From Mauremys mutica (Eukaryota; Chordata; Testudines; Geoemydidae), in the NCBI RefSeq assembly GCF_020497125.1, contig NC_059081.1, positions 64,190,768-64,254,767 on the forward strand: a stretch of 64,000 bases of DNA, in the 5' to 3' direction. Below are positions 11,080 to 21,600 of this stretch, piece after piece (within the stretch, counting starts at the first letter, position 1; each line of letters starts with the position of its first letter). A program made the translations under genes and the position numbers. The notes under the pieces were generated by a model, which did not search any database, had not been told where the DNA came from, and saw nothing but the letters and a program-made list of their open reading frames with translations.

Positions 11080-13789
11080 AAAACGGACACCTTAGCAACA
11101 ACAAAATGTATTCTTTTCTCAAGCTTGTCTATCTAGGCCCCAGTCCAGAGGTGCTGAGCACCCTCTACTACTGTTGCCTTCATTGAGAGTTAAAGGCACT
11201 TTGCACCTCATAGGAAGCGCTAGTCACCTTGCGAGATTAAGCCCTTGCTGTACAGTGGGCAATCTTAAAGTGGTTTGTGGTCAAAAAAGTGTCTATGTAA
11301 AAATGGCACCTTGCTCAGCACAGATCATGGGTATTCTGAATGACAGCTGCTTATATCGCTGACTTAAATATATGTGACTACTTCTTACATCTCTCAGCAC
11401 TACAGAGCCTGCACTGGATTCTTTCCTAGTGTTGGCATCATCAAAAGAATTAATTACGTCCTGCATGTGGAATTGCTATTATTAACGATGACTCACAAAT
11501 CAGAAAGAACACCGCTTCGCTTTCAGACCCCAGTTTGGGTTAACTGGCAGTTGGAGGGGGGAATATTTTACTCATAAACGAAGTAAATTTCATATAGAAA
11601 TGACTGGGAGGAAATAAACATGAAACCCCATGTTGAATTTTGTAGTCACTTTTTCACTGATAATATACTTTAAAAGGAAGCATTTACATTAATGTGAGAT
11701 AGATGCCTGCCATGATATTCTAATCTAATTATAGAAAAATAACTGTGATTTACTACAATAAATTCAATATTTGTGATAAATGTTTCCATTAAGATTGCCC
11801 ACTGTTACAAGCTGAATCCATCTTAGCAAGCCATAGCAAGGACTAAAAATGCCTCTTTTTGAAGTCCACCCTCCAACCAAACAAGTGCAGTGTATAAATG
11901 AAGATTACATTATTCAGGTGGCCCAGGAGAGGGCTATACTTTCATTAGGTAGTTATTAAGACAGGCTGATTGGTCTGTGTACTTATAAATTTTACTTTCA
12001 TATTGGTTGCACTTAATATTGTACTAATAAGGTGCATAAACATGTTATTTAGCAGAGTTTGTGCATTTTTCCAGTATCTCTATAAAGTGACTGGTATATT
12101 TCTGCTGTGAAGGAAAATTATGCTGCTTAATTAGTGTTAGAGGCCTTAAGTGCATGTCAAACGTCTGGCCCTTACAAATGTCTGTCAGTGTTTGGTTCTG
12201 TTGTGTTGCCTCAAAGTTTTAAACTAATTTGCAGTTGTCAAAAGGATTAAAGATAGAAAAGTCTGTTCACACTGATCATGTTCAACAAATAGTAATTAAA
12301 AGACAAGGCTCTGTTTAATCCTATTGTACAACATTAGACAAGTCTCCCTTTTTAAAAAGCACTATTATCCTGCTATATGAGATTACTTTGCTCTGTTGCC
12401 AACAAAGTTTGTTATAATTTAATATGTTTATCTGTCATCTTTTAATATGTGCCTCGCTAGAATTTGCCATACATCCCTTTTAGAAAGGGGGGATAATTGT
12501 ACTGGGAACTTTCGGTGTGATCCACTTGTTGTGTACATTTGTGTCCTCTTAATATGACCTTAACTGTGCTTAATGTCTAGGTGTATTTATATGTACATGT
12601 ATGTGCATAAGAATGTCACAGGATGTATTTGAAATAATACTATTGCCTAGATTTTTGAAGGAAAGATAATTATGTTCCAGAAGGAAAACATGATGTAGGT
12701 TTGAAACTGATCTTATCAATTTGTTTGGAAGTTCAAAAAACATCAAAACTAGAATCTCTTGTTGAGTTGAAACCCTAAAACCAAGTATAAGATTATAAAT
12801 GGTGTAGTTCCCTCCCAATCTCCAAATAAGGGTATTATCTTTGAAATTTGAACAAAACTTAAGCTTTAACAAAGTGTTTTTTGACTTCCCATTACCAAAG
12901 AAATGTTTAGAGGGAAAGAAACAAAATATCGGAGAAGAAACCAATTACAATAGACCAACCTTCACAACCAAGTGGATATGTGATTTAAAATATTATCTCA
13001 GGGCAGTTAAGTAGGATATTACCTTCTCATTTGCATTTTCTGTTGTATTGGGAAGTAGTTAAGTCTTTCTCTGAAAGGAAGGCACTCTTGCTGTCCCAAA
13101 CAGAGAATAGAGTTTATTTGAAGCAAGTGAGATTTGAGGGCTTAAGGCAAATTCCTTACATAGAACTGGATAAAAACATGTCAAATTATATAATTTCCCC
13201 ACATTACAACTGTGTAATTCATTTTCAGAATCAATGCAACTGGAGAACAAAAATCCCCATTAGTAAAAATGAAAGCCCTTTAAAAATAATTTGAAGGATT
13301 ACAGACCCAAAATCTTATAGATCTAAAATGAGAAAACCATCTACTGTACTTCCCAAAAGTACCTAATAGTAAAGTCTGTGATGTGTACCAAGTGACCAAA
13401 GACCAGGGATAAAATACAAATAATAGAGATGTCTGAATTATGTTTATGAAAGAGATTATAAGAGTTTAATGTTTGAATATGCACAAATAATAAAATATAT
13501 CACAAATATTTAATGTGGTGTGAGATTTTTGTTAGGCCTTACCATGGCTACTTCTTCCAGAGAGGACCTCCAGCTTTCCAAACTCTGTCTTTGCTGGAGC
13601 TGACATTCTCTAATAAAACTTTTCTTCCTGCAATTCCCTCCAAATGCCCTACAGCTAACAACCAATGTGGTGTATTTGCCACATTTGGAGGCCTGGCCGT
13701 CATTTATTGCACTCATATATTACACTTCTGAATGGGTTACTTTGGAAGTCAAGCTAATACTCCCCCTTTCTTTTATATGTCCAAAATAT
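10191..13789. other. Intergenic or distal UTR sequence
   Basis: AT-rich region between the UNC80 end and a composite insertion at 13.8k. Apart from a CT/CA microsatellite I see no coding exon or RNA gene. The larger open frames on either strand show no conserved motif and are probably chance. Confidence 0.5.
10990..11077. repeat. (TC)n(AC)n compound microsatellite
   Basis: A run of about 12 TC units passes directly into about 32 CA units. The open frames with Leu-Ser and Thr-His runs across it are translations of the microsatellite and not genes. Confidence 0.97.
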
Positions 13790-13981
13790 TTGACTGTCTC
13801 TTCCTAAGCTGATGGTAACCCATCCTTCGGGTAGGTATATACCTCTGCTTTGGCCTACATGAGATACAAAGCTGGGTGAAAGCGGCTGGCTCGGAAGAGT
13901 GAGTTTAGTTGATGACAGTATCGCCGGAACTTGGTGACTCTCGATGGCCGCGTTACGCCATGGAAGCTGATACCTGACTTG
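13790..13981. other. Unassigned CpG-containing segment abutting CR1
   Basis: Unlike its AT-rich left flank, this stretch is GC-richer with several CpGs (phrases such as gaaagcggctggctcgg, cagtatcgccggaac, gatggccgcgttacgcc). It stops exactly where CR1 sequence begins. It does not match the CR1 coding region as I know it. It could be an unrelated repeat, a host transcript fragment joined to CR1 cDNA during reverse transcription, or part of a larger insertion. I cannot assign it. Confidence 0.4.
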
Positions 13982-15053
13982 CATGAAGTATGGGCTGGAT
14001 GAATGGACAGTAAGGTGGATAGAAAACTGGCTAGATGGTCGGGCTCAACGGGTAGTGATCAATGGTTCCATGTCTAGTTGGCAGCTGGTATCAAGTGGAG
14101 TGCCCCAAGGGTCGGTGCTGGGGCTGGTTTTATTCAATATCTTCATTAACGATCTGGAGGATGGTGTGGACTGCACCCTTAGCAAGTTTGCAGATGACAC
14201 TAAACTGGGAGGAGTGGTTGATACGCTGGAGGGTAGGGCTAGGATACAGAGGGACCTAGACAAATTAGAGGATTGGGCCAAAAGAAATATGATGAGGTTC
14301 AACAAGGACGGAAGAATCCCATGCACTGCTACAGACTAGGGACCGAATGGCTGGGCAGCAGTTCTGCAGAAAAGGACCTAGGGGTTACAGTGGACGAAAA
14401 GCTGAATATGAGTCAACAGTGTGCCATTGTTGCCAAGAAGGCTAATGGCATTTTGGGTTGTATAAGTAGGGGCATTTCCAGCAGATCGAGGGATGTGATC
14501 ATTCCCCTCTACTCAGCACTGGTGAGGCCTCATTTGGAGTACTGTGTCCAGTTTTGGGCCCCACACTACAAGAAGGATGTGGATAAATTGGAGAGAGTCC
14601 AGCAGAGGGCAACAAAAATGATTAGGGGGCTGGAGCACATGACTTATGAGGAGAGGCTGAGGGAACTGGGATTGTTTAGTCTGCAGAGGAGAAGAATGAG
14701 GGGGGATTTGATAGCTGCTTTCAACTACCTGAAAGGGGGTTCCAAAGAGGATGGATCTAAACTGTTCTCAGTGGTAGAAGATGACAGAACAAGGAGTAAT
14801 GGTCTCAAGTTGCAGAGGGGGAGGTTTAGGCTGGATATTAGGAAAAACTTTTTCACTAGTAGGGTGGTGAAGCACTGGAATGGGTTACCTAGGGAGGTGG
14901 TGGAATCTCCTTCCTTAGAGGTTTTTAAGGTCAGGCTTGACAAAGCCCTGGCTGGGGTGATTTAGTTGGGTTTGGTCCTGCTTTGAGCAGGGGGTTGGAC
15001 TAGATGACCTCCTGAGGTCCCTTCCAACCCTGAGATTCTATGATTCTAAGATT
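13982..15053 (+). mobile_element. CR1 LINE, 5'-truncated
   Basis: The 5' part encodes the CR1 reverse transcriptase core with [34 protein letters not shown] and the catalytic FADDTK. The rest encodes the CR1 thumb and C-terminus ([63 protein letters not shown] split over the region), stopping at TAG near 14963. It ends with the typical CR1 3' UTR (ggactagatgacctcctgaggtcccttccaaccctgag) and attctatgattctaagattc octamer repeats. Near 14308 a short deletion breaks the frame inside the RT, so the copy is dead. Its 3' end lies about 480 bp upstream of the RPE start codon. Confidence 0.95.
13983..14965 (+). pseudogene. CR1 reverse transcriptase remnant, frameshifted
   Basis: Two open stretches in different frames (13983-14339 and 14273-14965) together cover the CR1 RT palm, thumb and C-terminal part. 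The palm retains FADDTK. The frame switch is at the sequence caacaaggacggaagaatcc, where the usual CR1 segment encoding a Cys-Lys-Val-type motif before 'LGR.NP' is missing. The endonuclease and N-terminal part are absent because the element is 5'-truncated. I do not consider it expressed. Confidence 0.9.
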
Positions 15054-15386
15054 CCCCCCGGCAGCCACCCTGGGCAGGCGAGCTGCAGGTGTGAACCTGA
15101 GGAAAGCGGAACAGCAGCAGGGCCACGCAAGGGTCCAGCAAGGCCAGGGTCCCGCCAGCAGCCGGAGCCCTGCAGAGGGAGTGACCAGCAGGGCAGCCAG
15201 GCTCAGGGACACCAGCCTGGGCCCCGTGCTGCGCGAGGGGCTCGCCTCTCCCCCTCCCGCCCATCATGGTCTTTGCACCGCCCCTCAGGGGGCGGGTCTC
15301 CACTGCTGCCCCGCCCCCTGGCGCCGGGAGGGAGGCCAAAGGCCGATGCAGGGCGCCTGCGCCACCCTTTCCCCAGGCACCGTGTT

Positions 15387-15406
15387 GCATTGTGGGGCGA
15401 GTAGTC
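15387..15406 (-). promoter_or_regulatory. ZNF143/Staf-like motif, minus orientation
   Basis: Reading the minus strand gives ACTACTCGCCCCACAATGC. This matches the general ZNF143/Staf consensus, an ACTAC box followed by C-rich sequence and ending CAATGC, about 125-145 bp upstream of the RPE ATG. Binding is inferred from the motif. Confidence 0.6.
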
Positions 15407-15431
15407 CCTGCCATTCCGCGAGCCGCGGCAG

Positions 15432-15450
15432 AACTACACCTCCCAGGATC
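15432..15450 (+). promoter_or_regulatory. ZNF143/Staf-like motif, plus orientation
   Basis: AACTACACCTCCCAGGATC contains the ACTACA..TCCCA core of the ZNF143/Staf site. It faces away from the first motif 26 bp upstream. The pair lies in the CpG island about 80-100 bp before the RPE ATG, a typical promoter position. Confidence 0.65.
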
Positions 15451-15529
15451 CCCGGGGGGGGGGGGGGGTTGTGGCGTCCCTCAGGCTGTCGCGCCTGCGC
15501 CTCGCTCAGATCCCGGTGGCGGGGCGGCC

Positions 15530-15651
15530 ATGGCGTCGGGATGCCGGATCGGCCCGTCCATCCTCAACAGCGACCTGGCGGCGCTGGGCGCCGAGTGCGG
15601 CCGCATGCTGGACTCCGGGGCGGACTACCTGCACCTGGACGTGATGGACGG
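15530..15651 (+). CDS. RPE: RPE exon 1 (coding part)
   Basis: Encodes residues 1-40 and two bases of Gly41, including Ser10 and the HLDVMDG motif with His35, Asp37 and Met39. The donor is ggtaacgg. The 5' UTR start is not determined. Confidence 0.96.
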
Positions 15652-18600
15652 GTAACGGCCGCCGCGCGGCGCGCGCGCTTCCGCCTCGAGCCCGAGCCCC
15701 GCCCCCCCGGTGCCCGGCCCGGGGCGGCGGCAGCCCTGGCGCTGCTCTGCGCGCGTGGGGGGGGCGCTGCTGAGGGGAGGCTCCGCGGGGCATTTGCCGC
15801 CCGCCCGGTGGGGGGGGTTGTTCAGCGCCTCGTTGCGGCCGGGCCGGGCGCTGCTCCCGGGCAGCCTTCGCGACGCCTCGCTGAGGGCGTGTCCGTGGCC
15901 GGCGAAGTGCAGCCCTGCCCGGGCAGCGCCCGGCGCACGCCGCGGCGGGAAACCCGCGGCTGGGCGGTTGCTGTGGAGACATTTGGGCTCCGGCCGTAGG
16001 GTCCCGGGAGGGCGCGAGGGCCTCAGCGCTGCAGCCTGAACCCCCGAATCTGCGTCGCAATTAAACAGCCCCTCGGTGCCCCCCTTAGCCCGCGCCAGGC
16101 ACCTGAGTGCGGCGCAGACACCCCCGGGGGAGGGGTCAGCCTGCCTGGAGCCAGGCGCGGGAGCCTCTCAGAGCGGCTGTGGTGCGGGCGCAGCTTTCCT
16201 AATGGCCAGCGACCAGGGGGCGTGAGCGTCTCATAGCGATGTAGGGCGGGCGGGGACCTCAGGAAGTGTCAGGCCAGCCCCTGTGCTGAGGCAGCGCCAG
16301 TAAACTTAGACCATCCCTGACCGGTCTCTAGTGAACCTGGTCTTAAAAATTCCCCGTGACGGGGGTTCCACAACCTCCCGTGGAAGCCTAGTCCAGCGTT
16401 TAGCTACCCTTACAAAGCTTTTCCTCATATCAGCCTCAGTCCCTCTTAATGCAGATTAAGTCAGTTACTACTTGTACTACTCCAGCAGATGTGAAGGACA
16501 CTTCATCCCTGTCCTCTTTAAAACAGCTCTTATCATAAAAACGGCCATACTGGGTCAGACCAAAGGCCAGTATCCTGTTTTCCAATAGTGGCTAATGCCA
16601 GGTGCCGCAGAAGGCATGAACAAACCAGGTAATCATCAAGTGGTCCCTCCCATCACCCATTCCCAGCAAACATAGGTTAGGGACACCATCCCTGCCCATC
16701 CTGGCTAATAGCCATTGATGGACCTGTCCTTCATGAATTTATCTAGCTGCTATTTTGAACCCTGTTATAGACTGGCCTTCACAATATCCTTTGGCAAAGA
16801 GTTCCACAGGTTGACTGTGCGTTGTGTGAAGAAATACTTCCTTTTTTTTTGTTTTAAACCTGCTGCCTATTAATTTCATTTGGTGACCCTAGTTCTTGTG
16901 TTATGAGTAAATAACATTTCCTTATTTACTTTCTCCACACTAGCCATGATTTTATAGACTCTGTTATATCCCCCCTTAGTTGTCTTTTTTCCAAGCTGAA
17001 AAGTCCCAGTCTTATTAATTTCTCCTCATATGCCAGCAATTCCATACCCCTAATAATTTTTGTTGCCCTTTTCTAAACCTTTTCCAATTCCAGTATATCT
17101 TTTTTGAGATGGGGTGATCACATTGGCACATGGTATTCAAGATGTGGGCATACCATGGATTTATATAGAGGCAATATGATATTTTCTGTTTTATCTATCC
17201 GTTTCCTATTGAGTCCCAACATTCTGTTTGCTTTTTGACTGCCGCTGCACATTGAGTGGATGTTTTCAGAGAAGTATCCACAATGACTACGAGATCTCAT
17301 TCTTGGATGGTAACAGCTAATTTAGACCCCATCATTTTCTATGTATAGTTGGGATTATATTTTCCAATGTGAATTTGTATTTCATCTGCCATTGTCACTC
17401 GGTTTTGTGAGGTCCCATTCTAACTCTTCACAGTCTACTTTGGACTTAACTATCTTGAGTAGTTTTGTATCATCTGCAAATTTTGCCTATTTTTTCCAGA
17501 TCATTTATGAATATGTTAAATAGTACTGGTCCCAGTACAGACTGTGGTATATCATTATTTATCTCTCTCCATTCTGAAAACTGGCCATTTATTTCTACCC
17601 TTTGTTTCCTATCTTTTAACCAGTTACCAGTCCATAAGATGACCTTTCCTCTTATCCCATGACATCTTACTTTGCTTAAGAGCCTTTGCTGAGGGACCTT
17701 GTGAAAGGCTTTCTGAAAATTTAAGTACACTATATTCACCTTGTCCATATGCTTGTTGATCCCCTCAAAGACTTCGAGTAGATTGGTGAGGCATGATTTC
17801 CCTTTACAAAACCCCTATTGACTCTTCCTCAACAAATCATGTTAATCTGTGTGTCTGATAAGGCTGTTCTTTACTATAATTTCAAGCAGTTTGCCTGGTA
17901 CTGAAATCAGGCTTACCAGTCTGTAATTGCTAGGATCCCCTTTAGAACCCTTTTTAAAAATTGGTGACATATTAGCTATCCTCCAGTCATTTGATACAGA
18001 AGCTGATTTAAATGATAGGTTATATACCACAGTTAGTACTTTTGCAATTTCACATTTTACTTCCTTCAGAACTCTTGGGTGAATACCAGCTGGTCCTGGT
18101 GACTTATTACTATTTATCAATTTGTTCCCAAACCTCCTCCAATGACACCTCAGTCTTTAACAGTTCCTCAGATTTGTCGCCTAAAAAGAATGACTCAGGT
18201 TTGGGAATCTCCCTCGCATCCTCAGCCATGAAGACTGATGCCAAGAATGTATTTAATTTCTCTGCAATGGCTTTATCACCCTAGAGGCTCCCTGCTTCTG
18301 ATGTACTTAAAATTCTTTTTGCTATTACTTTTTGACACTTTGGCTAGCTGTAGTTCAAATTCTTTTTTGCCTTCCTAATTACATTTTTACACTTCATTTG
18401 CCAGAGTTTATACTCCTTTCTGTTTTCCTCACTAGGATGCCTTTTTGCTTCTCACTGCTTCTTTTACTTTGTTGTTTAGCCATGGTGGCACTTTTTTGAT
18501 CCTCTTCCTATGTTTTTAAATTTGGGATTTATATTTAAGTTGAGCCTCTGTTATGGGGCCTTTAAAAAGTTTCCATGAAGCTTGCAGAGATTTCACTTTT

Positions 18601-21600
18601 GGCACTGTACCTTTTAATTTGTTTAACTAACTTCCTCATTTTTGTGTAGTCCCACTTTCTTAAATTAAATGCTACTGTGGTGTTTTTCCTGCCGCAGGGA
18701 TGTTCAATTTAATTATATTATGGTCACTATTACCAAGTGATTCAACTATATTGAAGACTTATCAAATCCCCCTCTCCCTCCCCCCCAACACACACACACA
18801 CTTTTCTTTTCTCAAGAATAAGCATGCCCAGTTTTTCAACCTTTCATCATAGGTCAGGATTTCTAAACTTTGTATCTTGTTTGTCGCTCTCCTCTGGACT
18901 CTGTCCATTTTGTCCACATCTTTCCTAAAGTGTGGTGCCCAGACGGGACAAGAACTTCAACTGAGGCCTCACCTATGCCAAGTAGAGCAGGACAGTTACC
19001 TCCCACCTCTTACATATGACACTCCTGTCAATACACCCCTGAAAGATACTGGCCTTTTTTTGCAAGTGCATTATATTATTGACTTATTCAATTTCTGATC
19101 CACTATAACCCCCAGATCCTTTTCAGCAGTGCTATGATCTAGCCAGTTATTCCTGTTGTGTAGCTGTGCATTTGACAATTCTATAATTTGTCAAGGTTGG
19201 TTTGAAATCTAATCCTGTCCTCCAAGATGCTAGCACCCCTCCCATCTTGGTGTCATCTGCATATTCTCCACTCCATTATCCAAGTTAAAAAAATATTAAA
19301 TAGTACCGGTCCCATGGCTGATGTGTGGACCCCACTAGATTGACAGCAAACCATTGGTAACTACTCTTTGAGTATGGTCTTTCAATCAGATAATAGTTTT
19401 ATCCAGATTGTATTTCCCTAATTTGATTATGAGAATGTCATATGGAATTGTGTCAAAAGACTTACTAAAATCAAGACACGTCGCGTCTCGCATACCCTGT
19501 ATCTACTAAGCTAGTAACCCTGTCAAAGAAGGAAATTAAGTTGCTTTGGCATGATTTGTTCTGGACAAATCTATGCTAGCTAGTGCTTATAACCCTATTA
19601 TTAGGGCCGTACCAAATTCACAGTCCATTTTGGTACATTTCAGTAATAGGATTTTTAAAATGTGAAATTTCAGTTTCAGATATTTAAATCTGAAATTTCA
19701 TGGTGTTGTAATGGGGGTGGGAGCGGGTCCTGACCCAAAAGGGAGTGGGGGGGGTTCCAAGGTTATTGTAGGGGGGTTGCAATATTGACACCCTTATTTC
19801 TGCGCTGCTGATGGTGATGGCGCTGCTTTCAGAGCTCCCAGCCAGCAGCCACAGAGCTTCCTGCAGTTGGGAGAGGCTAATTGTATTAACAACACTGCTT
19901 CTTGAACATAGTATAAAGATTTGTTTTTATATTTCCCATAAATGTAGGTCAATATAAAATTCCTTACTTTAGTCACCATACAATAAAACGTTTTTTTCTA
20001 ATTGGTAGGCACTTTGTTCCGAACATCACATTTGGACACCCTGTAGTAGAGAGCCTTCGAAAGCAGCTGGGTCAGGATCCTTTCTTTGGTAAGGACTTCA
20101 TTTTTCCAAACTCTTGAGTATGTGGTGTTATACTGACAGAGGAAACCACAAAACATTGTGGGTTTGAATCCTCGCCACAACTCAATGTGGTAACCTCAAA
20201 ACTGTTTTGCTGCTCCCTAATCCTGGGGCTGGTTTTGTGCTGTCTTAGTTTAGAATAGCCTTACCCCGGGGGCCATGATGGTGGTAGGAATCATTGGAAG
20301 GTGGTTACAACACATCCCCCTACATGTGGGGAAAGTCAAGGAGGGCTGGTGTAGAGCCAGCTATGTCAGATGAGGATTTCCCCAGCTTTCCAACCCCTTT
20401 CTAGAACTTGAGTAGCACAAAGGAGCCATATCCTGGGCTTCATGTTTGGTGATTACGAAATACTTATAGCCAAGCAAAACGCTGTAAAACTACGGTTTCC
20501 TTTTTAGCTAAACTAAGTCAGAGGGAGGGGAGAATGTATTATGTGAGCTACTGTTTGTTTGCTTTTTAGTACTTTAAAGAAACACACTCCCATGTGGCAT
20601 GTCACTATAATGTAATCAATGTCCTATTAAGCTTGAGTAGTAATTACTAAACATATCTAATAATACCAATGTTGAGCATGGATTTATGTTCTGAATTTGT
20701 TTTGTATAAATTAATATGCACTCATCTGAATAGCTTATGCTGTTGCTATTTTTTTTGAGCTCTGAGTGCATGCTTTGAATATGCATCTTCTGTAATGACT
20801 CTAAAGCAGCTGATATGGTATATGAATTACAGATAGTCCACATATTGGTATACTTTGGTGAATGATGCATGCCCAGTGTATCTTGCTTACTTACGCTTCT
20901 GTTCTTGGTGATTCCTTTCAGATATGCACATGATGGTTGCCAAGCCAGAGCAGTGGGTGAAACCAATGGCTGTAGCAGGTGCAAACCAGTACACTTTTCA
21001 CCTAGAGGCTACAGACAATCCAGGGGCACTGATTAAAGACATTAGGGAAAATGGGATGAAGGTGAGGCCCTATTGTGGCAAGAGTTGTGTGCTGCATTGC
21101 AGTAGCTGCCTCCCTCTGGCATTGAAAGATCTGGGCAATAATGTTCTTGAGGACTAATGAAATGAAAGCAATTTATATCTGAACAGAAGTCCTGGAGACA
21201 AAGTGAAATCTTGCTTTAATGCAGTGGTCCCCAAAGTGTGGGGTACACAGAGGGAGGGCCACCCAGCTCTGCTCCAGGCCAAGCCCTGGCTTCCACTCCT
21301 GCTCCCAGCTGCAGCTCTGTCCCCTGGGGGCCATGGACTGGTTACATTATGGGTGGGGTGCAACATAAAAAGTCGGTGGACGATTGCTTTAATGCAATCA
21401 ATACCTTTTTGCCTTAATTGAGCCTACATAATATTCCAAATACTGTTCACAATATTTAACCGGTAATTTTTTAAAGCTTGCAGTAGCCAGTATCAGAGCA
21501 ATGCTAACACAGGTGCAAGGCCTCCTTTGTCCTACAGATGCACTTTCATTTATCTTTCCCTCCTTCCGCAGGTTGGCTTGGCCATCAAACCTGGAACTGT

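Larger units (their letters stand above)
15060..16220. promoter_or_regulatory. RPE: CpG island over the RPE promoter and exon 1
   Basis: G+C and CpG density rise sharply right after the CR1 end and stay high through exon 1 and the start of intron 1, then fall where another CR1 begins near 16225. There is no obvious TATA box. This is the usual form of a housekeeping promoter, as expected for a pentose-phosphate enzyme. Long open frames on both strands (for example 15040-15999 plus and 15506-16060 minus) reflect base composition only. Confidence 0.85.

Noticed and set aside
11000..11095. Thr/His-rich small proteins
   Set aside because: Pure translation of the CT/CA microsatellite.
13890..13981. 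Possible box C/D snoRNA (TTGATGA ... CTGA) in the orphan segment
   Set aside because: The sequences outside the two boxes do not pair into a terminal stem, and no guide or known snoRNA is recognised.
15040..15999. 319-codon plus-strand frame and minus-strand frames over the RPE promoter
   Set aside because: High G+C removes stop codons by chance. The real gene uses another frame with splice sites and known residues.
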